Shown in pieces: positions 18,031-25,528 of a stretch of DNA of 64,000 nucleotides. Positions within the stretch are counted from its first letter, which is position 1. Every line of letters starts with the position of its first letter. The notes beneath the pieces are model-generated. The model made no database searches. It saw nothing but the letters and a program-made list of their open reading frames with translations, and was not told the DNA's origin. This DNA comes from Bacteroides fragilis (GTDB taxonomy: Bacteria; Bacteroidota; Bacteroidia; Bacteroidales; Bacteroidaceae): assembly GCF_019583405.1 (NCBI RefSeq), contig NZ_SZUU01000001.1, forward strand, positions 434,001-498,000, written 5' to 3'. A program made the position numbers and the translations under genes.

Positions 18031-18110
18031 GTAGGGGTGTAGCCCTACCATTACTTAGGTATAGCTATCCGGTCATTATGGTTACACCCTTTGCTCCGGA
18101 TAGCTACACC
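18031..18110. repeat. Cluster of inverted repeats
   Basis: GTAGGG-N6-CCCTAC is at 18031-18048. A 15-nt arm GGTATAGCTATCCGG at 18058-18072 pairs with 18096-18110, 14 of 15 matching, around a 23-nt loop. GTGTAG/TACACC words recur in both. It could be a structured RNA, a degenerate repeat element or an operator cluster. Confidence 0.45.
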
Positions 18111-18330
18111 CATACAAGATATATAGTCAAGTTCACATCCATAACAGATATTAAGATGATAGGAATAGATATTGTGCTCCCTTAACAGAACTTTCGCGTG
18201 GCAAGATGTTTGTCTATTTTGTATAAGTTTGTGGGAAACAGGAATGCTTCGAAACACACATTCTGTATATATCTTATGGTCAGTCGTTTATGATTTTTTT
18301 GGAAAAACATGCTCCGGAAGGCCCTTTTTG

Positions 18331-18362
18331 TTTGGCAGTCTCTGCGTAAAAGCGGACATTTG
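18331..18362 (+). promoter_or_regulatory. Promoter of the HU-like gene
   Basis: TTTG (18331-18334), a 20-nt spacer and GACATTTG (18355-18362) match the Bacteroides consensus with one mismatch. The predicted leader is about 55 nt. Confidence 0.65.
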
Positions 18363-18424
18363 CATTGTTGATCAACAAAACGAGAGTAAAAAATGAAATT
18401 TAAATCTTTAAAAAGAAACGTAGT

Positions 18425-18892
18425 ATGAGTGTAATTTTTAAAACAGTAAAGCGCCCGTCAGATCCGCGCGTTGAGAATTCTCCCAAAAGGTATTATCCGC
18501 AACTTATCACACTGGGAAGGTCGGTTGACTTAAAGTTTATTGCACAAAAGATTCAGGACCGTTCGTCACTTTCGGTAGGTGATATCAAGAGTACGATTCA
18601 GAATTTTGTGGAGAAACTGAAAGAGCAGTTGCTGGAAGGCAAAGCGGTAAATATCGAGGGATTGGGTGTATTTATGTTGGCTGCCAAATCGAAAGGCTCC
18701 GAAAAACAAGAGGACATCACTGCTAAAAGCGTGGATAGTGTGCGTATCTATTTTCAGGCTAATAAAGAACTGAAAATTACTAAAACAGCTACCCGTGCAG
18801 GTGAGAAGCTGGACCTGATCAGTCTGGATGATTATCTGAAAGGGGCGGCCGATGGAGGAAACGGAGATATCGTGGATGATCCCACAGCCTAA
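18425..18892 (+). CDS. HU-family DNA-binding protein (HU-HIG type)
   Basis: This 155-aa protein belongs to the extended HU/IHF-like family of Bacteroidota. Residues about 20-125 contain YYPQLITLGRSVDLKFIAQKI, helix SLSVGDIKSTIQNFVEKLKEQL, and VNIEGLGVFMLAAKSKG, equal to the HU beta-arm entry. The tail is acidic. It probably acts as a nucleoid or accessory DNA-architecture protein. It is a single gene followed by two hairpins. Confidence 0.9.
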   Translation: MSVIFKTVKRPSDPRVENSPKRYYPQLITLGRSVDLKFIAQKIQDRSSLSVGDIKSTIQNFVEKLKEQLLEGKAVNIEGLGVFMLAAKSKGSEKQEDITAKSVDSVRIYFQANKELKITKTATRAGEKLDLISLDDYLKGAADGGNGDIVDDPTA

Positions 18893-18907
18893 ATCAATCG
18901 ATAGGCT

Positions 18908-18925
18908 GGCTGCGGCACCGCAGCC
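18908..18925 (+). terminator. GC-rich hairpin after the HU-like gene
   Basis: GGCTGCGG pairs with CCGCAGCC over a 2-nt gap, 15 bp past the stop. It lacks a T run and may protect the 3' end. Confidence 0.45.
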
Positions 18926-18953
18926 AACGGACGGATAAAGGGCATGAGTGTAT

Positions 18954-19003
18954 GGCTTCCGGTTGGTTCCCCAATAAACGGGGACAACCGGGAGCCTTTT
19001 TTT
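18954..19003 (+). terminator. Rho-independent terminator
   Basis: A long stem (GGCTTCCGGTTG with CAACCGGGAGCC, plus an inner TCCCC/GGGGA) is followed by seven T (18997-19003). It terminates the HU-like transcript. Confidence 0.85.
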
Positions 19004-19045
19004 GCTTCGCTTAGACTTTTTTGTGTGCAAACATGGAAAAGAACA

Positions 19046-19076
19046 CTTGTCAGATGGACGGGAATGATTATCTTTG
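19046..19076 (+). promoter_or_regulatory. Promoter of the PBP1A gene
   Basis: CTTG (19046-19049), a 19-nt spacer and TATCTTTG (19069-19076) lie about 30 nt upstream of the start codon and match the Bacteroides consensus with one mismatch in the -33 box. Confidence 0.65.
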
Positions 19077-19103
19077 CAACTTCGAATAAAACTACGGAAT
19101 AAA

Positions 19104-21437
19104 ATGATTAAAAAGATAGTAAAAGGCCTTTGGGCTTTCTTTGCACTGATGGTGCTGGCAGGAATTGCAGTGTTTGCCTCTATCGCTTACGGATGGATTG
19201 GATATATGCCTCCTGTAGAAGAACTGGAAAATCCGAATTACAAATTTGCCACCGAAATTCTTTCGGAGGACGGCAAGGTTTTGGGTACGTGGTCGCTTAG
19301 TAAGGAAAATCGTGTATACACCTCTTATAATGAACTTTCACCCAACATTGTCAATGCATTGATCGCTACGGAGGACGTTCGCTTTACGGAACATTCGGGT
19401 ATCGATGCCAAAGCGCTGATACGTGCTGTGGTAAAGCGTGGGTTGCTGATGCAGAAAAATGCAGGTGGAGGCAGTACGCTCTCGCAGCAGCTTGCCAAGC
19501 AGCTGTTCACAGATGAAGTTGCCAGAAATACGCTGCAGCGCCTGTTTCAGAAACCGATAGAATGGGTGATTGCCGTAAAACTGGAACGTTATTATACAAA
19601 GGAAGAAATTTTGAGTATGTATCTCAATAAGTTTGACTTCCTGAATAATGCAGTGGGAATTAAAACGGCTTCATATACCTATTTCGGATGCGAGCCCAAA
19701 GATCTGAAAATAGAACAGGCTGCTACGCTGATTGGTATGTGTAAAAATCCTTCGCTTTACAATCCGGTGCGCTTCAACGAGCGTTCGCGCGGACGACGGA
19801 ATACGGTGCTGGATCAAATGAGAAAGGCCGGATATATCACAGCGGAAGAGTGTGATTCATTGCAGAATCTGCCGTTGGAGTTGGTATATCACCGGGTGGA
19901 TCACAAAGAAGGATTGGCAACTTATTTCCGCGAATATCTACGTGGTGTGATGACTTCTCCTAAACCGGTCCGCAGTAATTATCGTGGCTGGCAAATGCAG
20001 AAGTTTTATGAAGATTCGATCGACTGGGAAATGAATCCGTTGTATGGTTGGTGTGAGAAGAATAAGAAAAAGGACGGTTCAAACTATAACATTTATACGG
20101 ATGGACTGAAAATTTATACAACTATCAACTCACACATGCAGCGCTATGCCGAGGAAGCAGTAGAAGAACATATTGGGGAGCATTTGCAACCTCTGTTCTT
20201 TAAAGAGAAAAAAGGACGCAAAAAGGCACCATACAGTAATCAACTGACTCAAGAGGAGATTGACCGCATCCTGGACAGAGCTGTAAAACAGACCAGTCGT
20301 TATCAGAGTATGAAAGCAGCCGGAGCTTCGGAATCGGAGATCAAGAAGGCATTCGACAAACCGGAGCCGATGTCAGTCTTTACATGGCATGGTGAAAAAG
20401 ATACCATTATGACTCCAATGGATTCCATCCGTTATTATAAACACTTCCTGCGTGTCGGATTTATGTCGATGGACCCGATAAACGGACAAGTGAAGGCGTA
20501 TGTAGGTGGTCCGAACTATACTTATTTTCAATATGACATGGCAATGGTGGGACGTCGTCAAGTGGGATCTACCATTAAACCGTATCTGTATGCATTGGCT
20601 ATGGAAAACGGATTCTCACCTTGTGATGAGACACGTAATGTAGAAATCACTCTAATTGATGAAAATGGAAAACCTTGGTCACCCAAAAACACTTCAAAAG
20701 GACATTATGGTGAAATGGTGACTTTGAAATGGGGACTTGCAAACTCAAATAACTGGATTTCGGCATACCTGATGAGTAAGCTGAATCCGTATGCTCTGGC
20801 ACGTTTGATCCACACTTTCGGTGTACGCAATAAAGACATTCAACCTACAGTATCTCTCTGCCTCGGTCCGTGTGAAATTTCGGTGGGAGAGATGGTAAGT
20901 GCATATACGGCATTTGCCAATAAAGGAATCCGGATGGCTCCATTGTTTGTGACTAAAATAGAGGATAGCGAAGGTAATATATTGGCCACCTTCTCGCCAC
21001 AGATGGAAGAGGTTATCAGTGCATCGAGTGCTTATAAGATGCTGGTAATGTTGCGTGCCGTAATCAATGAAGGTACAGGAGGACGTGTCCGCAGGTATGG
21101 AATAACAGCCGATATGGGTGGTAAGACCGGAACGACTAACCGCAACTCGGACGGATGGTTTATGGGATTCACTCCTTCGCTGGTATCCGGATGCTGGGTA
21201 GGCGGTGAAGAACGTGATATCCATTTCGACTTTATGAGAGATGGGCAAGGGGCTGCGCTGGCATTACCTATTTGGACAAAATACATGCATAAGGTGTTTG
21301 CAGACCAGACATTGGGATATGATCCGAAAGAGACTTTTAAACTGCCTGACGGATTTGATCCATGCAAAGATTTCAATATTTCGGGAGACAGCATCATAGA
21401 TGAACCGGAATCAGGGTTGGACGATCTGTTTAATTAA
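19104..21437 (+). CDS. mrcA: Class A penicillin-binding protein (PBP1A)
   Basis: This 777-aa bifunctional peptidoglycan synthase has one N-terminal membrane anchor (residues about 5-30). The glycosyltransferase domain carries TEDVRFTEHSG with catalytic Glu90. The transpeptidase domain carries S489-T-I-K492, S548-N-N550 and K674-T-G676. ATG 19104 places the charged MIKKIVKG before the anchor; the longer frame adds a poor leader. The downstream HPPK-like gene follows after 3 bp, so they may be cotranscribed. Confidence 0.96.
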   Translation: MIKKIVKGLWAFFALMVLAGIAVFASIAYGWIGYMPPVEELENPNYKFATEILSEDGKVLGTWSLSKENRVYTSYNELSPNIVNALIATEDVRFTEHSGIDAKALIRAVVKRGLLMQKNAGGGSTLSQQLAKQLFTDEVARNTLQRLFQKPIEWVIAVKLERYYTKEEILSMYLNKFDFLNNAVGIKTASYTYFGCEPKDLKIEQAATLIGMCKNPSLYNPVRFNERSRGRRNTVLDQMRKAGYITAEECDSLQNLPLELVYHRVDHKEGLATYFREYLRGVMTSPKPVRSNYRGWQMQKFYEDSIDWEMNPLYGWCEKNKKKDGSNYNIYTDGLKIYTTINSHMQRYAEEAVEEHIGEHLQPLFFKEKKGRKKAPYSNQLTQEEIDRILDRAVKQTSRYQSMKAAGASESEIKKAFDKPEPMSVFTWHGEKDTIMTPMDSIRYYKHFLRVGFMSMDPINGQVKAYVGGPNYTYFQYDMAMVGRRQVGSTIKPYLYALAMENGFSPCDETRNVEITLIDENGKPWSPKNTSKGHYGEMVTLKWGLANSNNWISAYLMSKLNPYALARLIHTFGVRNKDIQPTVSLCLGPCEISVGEMVSAYTAFANKGIRMAPLFVTKIEDSEGNILATFSPQMEEVISASSAYKMLVMLRAVINEGTGGRVRRYGITADMGGKTGTTNRNSDGWFMGFTPSLVSGCWVGGEERDIHFDFMRDGQGAALALPIWTKYMHKVFADQTLGYDPKETFKLPDGFDPCKDFNISGDSIIDEPESGLDDLFN

Positions 21438-21440
21438 TGA

Positions 21441-21818
21441 ATGTGGGCGATGCACTCCTGTCTGATTTGTATAGGAAGCAATTATAACCGGAAGGAGAAT
21501 CTCCTTCTGGCTCGCAGGAGACTGACGGCTCTGTTCCCCTCTATCCGTTTTACGGGTGAGCAGGAGACAAGGCCGTTATTCTTTCGTAACCCGGCACTAT
21601 TCTCCAACCAAATGGCCCGTTTCTATACCGATGCAGATGCTGAACGGGTAGTGAAGGAGTTGAAAACAATCGAAAGAGAGGCCGGCAGGGAGCAGGAAGA
21701 TAAAAAGAAAGAAAAGGTATGCTTGGATATTGATCTGCTTGTTTTTGATGACCGGATCTTGAGGCCGGAAGATCTGCAAAGAGAATATGTTCGCAAAGGA
21801 CTTGAAGAATTGAAATAG
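21441..21818 (+). CDS. Short HPPK (FolK)-like protein
   Basis: This 125-aa protein resembles 6-hydroxymethyl-7,8-dihydropterin pyrophosphokinase: CLICIGSNYNRKENL at the N-terminus and LDIDLLVFDDRIL near the C-terminus, matching the GSN and D-x-D-L-L-x-Y/F motifs. It is shorter than usual (about 160 aa), with the final helical part missing. A second ATG at 21450 is a possible start. It follows the PBP1A gene closely. A role in folate synthesis is uncertain because of the truncation. Confidence 0.7.
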   Translation: MWAMHSCLICIGSNYNRKENLLLARRRLTALFPSIRFTGEQETRPLFFRNPALFSNQMARFYTDADAERVVKELKTIEREAGREQEDKKKEKVCLDIDLLVFDDRILRPEDLQREYVRKGLEELK

Positions 21819-21880
21819 CCCTCTCGGGCTCACAACTAAATATAAGAATATATGAGTTTTTTACAGAAAAATAGTTTATT

Positions 21881-23167
21881 ATGAACCGGACACTTCAACC
21901 CGAAATTCAGGAACTGGTCCAATTTAATATTCTTCCTCCGGTGCGCACTGTCATGCCGAACGGAGTACCATTGACAATTATCAACGCAGGTGAACAGGAT
22001 GTGGTACGTGTCGATATTTTGTTTGGAGGCGGACGATGGCAACAATCACAAAAATTGCAGGCATTATTTGCCAATCGCATGTTGCGTGAAGGATCCCGAA
22101 AATATACCGCGGCGGAGATAGCCGAAAAGTTGGATTATTATGGCGCATGGCTTGAACTGTCCAGTTCGGCGGAATATGCATATATCACACTGTATTCGTT
22201 AAATAAGTATTTTGCCGAAACGCTTGATGTACTCGAATCGATCATAAAAGAACCTCTCTTTCCGGAAAAAGAACTGGGTACGGTAATAGATGCCAATATT
22301 CAGCAGTATCAGGTAAATGTATCAAAAGTAGATTTTCTGGCACATAGAAGTTTATTGAGAGCACTTTACGGAGAGGAGCATCCGTGTGGACGCTATGTGG
22401 AGGAAACGGACTATCATCATATAACTCCGGCTTTATTACGTGAATTTTATGATGCATATTATCATTCGGGAAATTGTTATGTTTACCTTTCCGGTAAAGT
22501 GACGGACGAGATTACCCACCATATAGAAGCCGCTTTCGGCACGGCACACTTTGGAAATCATCAGCAAGTGGCGGTTAAGAAAGATATTCCATTTGTTAGC
22601 ATACCCGAGAAACGCCTTTTCATAGAAAGAGAAGATGCGATGCAGAGCGCAGTAAAGCTGGGTACCACTACTATTATGAGGACACATCCGGACTATCTGA
22701 AACTCCGGGTACTGATCACTCTGTTCGGCGGATATTTTGGAAGCAGACTGATGTCTAATATCCGGGAAGAGAAAGGATACACGTATGGAATTTCTGCCGG
22801 AATCATGTTTTATCCGGGCAGCGGGTTGCTGGGTATCAGTACAGAAACAGCTAATGAATATGTAGAACCTCTGATACAGGAAGTCTACAAAGAGATTGAT
22901 AAGTTGCAGAATGACAAAGTAACTCCGGAAGAACTGGCCATGGTGCGCAACTATATGCTTGGAGAAATGTGCCGTAATTATGAGTCGCCTTTCTCACTGG
23001 CAGATGCCTGGATGTTTATTCTGACATCAGGTCTGGACGATGATTATTTTGCCCGTTCGCTACAAGCTGTGAAGGAGGTTACTCCGGAAGAAATACGGGA
23101 GTTGGCAGGCCGCTATTTGTGTAAAGAGAGTTTAAAAGAGGTCATTGCAGGTAAAAAGTTAGCATAA
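21881..23167 (+). CDS. M16 peptidase-family protein without the zinc motif
   Basis: This 428-aa protein has the two-domain insulinase/processing-peptidase fold pattern: N-terminal TVMPNGVPLTI...DILFGGGRWQQ, and in the second half SRLMSNIREEKGYTYGI, the conserved Arg/Tyr pair. The HxxEH zinc site expected near residue 62 is absent; the aligned stretch reads FANRMLREGS. It therefore looks like a non-catalytic chain of the kind that normally pairs with an active M16 partner, none of which is in this window. There is no signal peptide. Confidence 0.88.
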   Translation: MNRTLQPEIQELVQFNILPPVRTVMPNGVPLTIINAGEQDVVRVDILFGGGRWQQSQKLQALFANRMLREGSRKYTAAEIAEKLDYYGAWLELSSSAEYAYITLYSLNKYFAETLDVLESIIKEPLFPEKELGTVIDANIQQYQVNVSKVDFLAHRSLLRALYGEEHPCGRYVEETDYHHITPALLREFYDAYYHSGNCYVYLSGKVTDEITHHIEAAFGTAHFGNHQQVAVKKDIPFVSIPEKRLFIEREDAMQSAVKLGTTTIMRTHPDYLKLRVLITLFGGYFGSRLMSNIREEKGYTYGISAGIMFYPGSGLLGISTETANEYVEPLIQEVYKEIDKLQNDKVTPEELAMVRNYMLGEMCRNYESPFSLADAWMFILTSGLDDDYFARSLQAVKEVTPEEIRELAGRYLCKESLKEVIAGKKLA

Positions 23168-23217
23168 AAATCTGTCAAAAGAAAGTAGCTTTAGTGTATA
23201 AATTGTATATTTGCCAA

Positions 23218-24378
23218 ATGAAAACAACAAGATACATCTATACAGCACTCATTTTAGCGGCTCTTTCGCAAGGGAATGCTGTCGCACAAAATAAAGGTGG
23301 ATTCTTCAGCAAAGTGCGGGACACCTTCTCTACAGAAATCAAGATAGGAAATTACACGTTTAAAGATGGTTCCGTATATACTGGAGAAATGAAAGGGCGT
23401 AAGCCAAACGGTAAAGGGAAAACTGTTTTTAAGAATGGGGACGTTTACGAAGGGGAATACGTAAAAGGTAAACGAGAAGGATTCGGAGTTTACACCTTCC
23501 CGGACGGCGAACGATATGAAGGACAATGGTATCAAGACCAGCAGCATGGTAATGGAATCTACTATTTTATGAATAATAACCGTTACGACGGTATGTGGTT
23601 TCAGGATTATCAGCATGGTCCGGGTACGATGTATTACCATAATGGAGATATCTATGTGGGTGATTGGGTAAACGATAAACGTGAAGGTAAAGGTACCTAT
23701 ACTTGGAGAGACGGTTCCAAATACGTCGGTGACTGGAAAAATGATAAGAAAGATGGCAAAGGCGTATTGGTATGGAACGACGGGTGTAAATATGACGGCG
23801 ACTGGAAGAATGACGTTCGTGAGGGCAAAGGGACCTTTGAATATACCAACGGTGAGAAATACGTAGGAGACTGGAAAGATGATTTGCAACACGGAAAAGG
23901 TATTTTCTTTCTAGGGGGTGACCGCTATGAAGGTTCATATCTACAAGGAGAACGAACCGGTCCGGGTATCTATTATCATGCCAATGGGGATAAATATGTA
24001 GGAAACTTTAAAGACGGCATGCAAGACGGTGAAGGTACATTTACCTGGGCTAACGGTGCTGTATATGAAGGTGAATGGAAAGATAATAAACGTAACGGAC
24101 ACGGGGTTTACAAATGGAGTAATGGAGACGTGTACGAAGGCGAGTGGAAGAATAACCAGCCAAACGGCAAAGGCACTCTTACTTTAACGAACGGAACCAA
24201 ATATAAAGGTGGTTTTGTAAATGGAATGCAGGAAGGTAATGGTGTGGAGGAAGATAAAAACGGGAATCGCTATGAGGGCTTTTTCAAACAAGGTAAAAAG
24301 AATGGTCCGTTTGTAGAAACAGATAAAAATGGAAAAGTGATTCGTAAAGGCACCTATAAATTCGGACGGTTGGAATAA
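23218..24378 (+). CDS. Secreted MORN-repeat protein
   Basis: This 386-aa protein has a signal peptide (MKTTRYIYTALILAALS..., cleavage near VAQ) and then about 14 MORN repeats of roughly 23 residues, with the core Y-x-G-x-W/F...G-x-G in a regular array from residue 45 to the end. MORN repeats form elongated beta-sheet rods that bind lipid or protein. The ATG 8 codons inside the longest frame is preferred because it starts the signal peptide. It is followed by a strong terminator. Confidence 0.9.
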   Translation: MKTTRYIYTALILAALSQGNAVAQNKGGFFSKVRDTFSTEIKIGNYTFKDGSVYTGEMKGRKPNGKGKTVFKNGDVYEGEYVKGKREGFGVYTFPDGERYEGQWYQDQQHGNGIYYFMNNNRYDGMWFQDYQHGPGTMYYHNGDIYVGDWVNDKREGKGTYTWRDGSKYVGDWKNDKKDGKGVLVWNDGCKYDGDWKNDVREGKGTFEYTNGEKYVGDWKDDLQHGKGIFFLGGDRYEGSYLQGERTGPGIYYHANGDKYVGNFKDGMQDGEGTFTWANGAVYEGEWKDNKRNGHGVYKWSNGDVYEGEWKNNQPNGKGTLTLTNGTKYKGGFVNGMQEGNGVEEDKNGNRYEGFFKQGKKNGPFVETDKNGKVIRKGTYKFGRLE

Positions 24379-24399
24379 TTAAAACAGAAATTAATAAAT

Positions 24400-24435
24400 A
24401 AAAAAACGTAGAACTGAAAAGTTCTACGTTTTTTT
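24400..24435. terminator. Bidirectional terminator
   Basis: A 16-bp perfect stem (ACGTAGAACT core with A7 on one side and T7 on the other) lies between the convergent MORN and prs genes and serves both directions. Confidence 0.92.
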
Positions 24436-24459
24436 ATTGTCCTTGATTCTTCTATCTTT

Positions 24460-25398
24460 TTAGATAATGTATTGTGAACTGATGGATTCGTTGTTCATCA
24501 CACGTTTGATTGTTTCGGCAAACATATCGGCAATGCTCAACTGCTTTACTTTGGCACACTTCTTAGAGTAAGGAATACTGTCGGTGAATACCATCTCGGT
24601 CAATCCTGATTCCTGAACACGGAATGAAGCAGGATCGGACATTACACAGTGACTGGCAATGGCACGTACTGAGTTGGCACCGGCTTCAAGCATGATGTTG
24701 GCAGCTTTGGTAATGGTACCGGCTGTATCAACAATGTCATCGATTAATACTACATTTTTGCCTTTTACATCACCAATGATCTGCATAGAAGCTACTTCGT
24801 TTGCTTTTTCACGTGATTTGTTACAGAGTACCAGAGGTACACCCAAATATTTGGAGAATGTACTTGCCCTCTTTGAACCACCAACGTCAGGAGTCGCAAT
24901 CACGAGTTCATCCAGCTTCAATGACTGAATATAGGGGAGGAACACAGCCGAAGCATATAAGTGATCCACCGGAATATTGAAGAAGCCCTGAATCTGGTCC
25001 GCGTGCAAATCCATTGTGATCAGACGGTCAATGCCTGCTACTGAAAGCAGGTCTGCTACCAGCTTGGCGCCGATAGAAACACGTGGTTTATCCTTTCTGT
25101 CCTGACGCGCCCATCCGAAATAAGGGACAACTGCAACAACGCTCTTTGCTGACGCTCTCTTAGCTGCATCAATCATCAGAAGGAGTTCCATCAGATTGTC
25201 GGAATTAGGGAAAGTGGACTGAACCAGGAATACATGTGCGCCACGAATTGACTCTTCGTAAGAAACGGCAAACTCACCATCGGCAAAGTGGGTGATGTTC
25301 ATGTTTCCCAGAGGACAATTGAGGCTTGCGCAGATTTTTTCTGCCAGGTATCTCGAATTAGTTCCCGAGAATACCATAAAGGGTGCTTTTTCGCTCAT
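24460..25398 (-). CDS. prs: Ribose-phosphate pyrophosphokinase
   Basis: This 312-aa enzyme makes PRPP from ribose 5-phosphate and ATP for purine, pyrimidine, His and Trp synthesis. It has the flexible-loop and ATP region FGWARQDRKDKPRVSIGAKLVADLL and the PRPP-binding loop VVLIDDIVDTAGT. Length and both motifs are canonical. It is a single gene with a consensus -7 box upstream. Confidence 0.98.
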   Translation of the reverse strand: MSEKAPFMVFSGTNSRYLAEKICASLNCPLGNMNITHFADGEFAVSYEESIRGAHVFLVQSTFPNSDNLMELLLMIDAAKRASAKSVVAVVPYFGWARQDRKDKPRVSIGAKLVADLLSVAGIDRLITMDLHADQIQGFFNIPVDHLYASAVFLPYIQSLKLDELVIATPDVGGSKRASTFSKYLGVPLVLCNKSREKANEVASMQIIGDVKGKNVVLIDDIVDTAGTITKAANIMLEAGANSVRAIASHCVMSDPASFRVQESGLTEMVFTDSIPYSKKCAKVKQLSIADMFAETIKRVMNNESISSQYII

Positions 25399-25438
25399 TG
25401 TGTGTAATAGTTGTTACCTATTGGTTATAATTTGCGCG

Positions 25439-25446
25439 CAAAGGTA
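25439..25446 (-). promoter_or_regulatory. -7 box of the prs promoter
   Basis: Reverse-strand TACCTTTG lies 41 bp upstream of the prs ATG, with a TTTT about 19 nt further upstream as an imperfect -33 element. Confidence 0.55.
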
Positions 25447-25528
25447 TGAATTATCTAGGCATTTTAAAAGACTTATTGTAGAAAAAATTGTAGTTTTGCT
25501 ACCTGAACACTAATTGTATCTGAAAGAA

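Larger units (their letters stand above)
17731..18424. other. 694-bp non-coding region with inverted repeats
   Basis: No convincing protein gene was found. The region holds a compact hairpin (GTAGGG/CCCTAC, 18031-18048), a longer near-perfect inverted repeat (18058-18072 with 18096-18110), and the promoter of the HU-like gene near its right end. The left 250 bp are AT-rich and featureless. Confidence 0.5.

Noticed and set aside
18051..18257. 68-aa reverse-strand frame in the 694-bp gap
   Set aside because: It runs over the inverted repeats, has no ribosome site, and its composition is not protein-like.
20745..21248. 167-aa reverse-strand frame within the PBP1A gene
   Set aside because: It is a shadow of a strongly conserved gene on the other strand; the protein shows no recognisable pattern.
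23206..23213. Perfect TATATTTG box just before the MORN gene
   Set aside because: It ends 5 nt before the start codon, so transcription would begin inside the gene, and no -33 box is at the right distance.
23254..23892. Long reverse-strand open frame opposite the MORN protein
   Set aside because: Repeat periodicity of the MORN gene gives low-stop antisense frames. The product has no start signal or family pattern.
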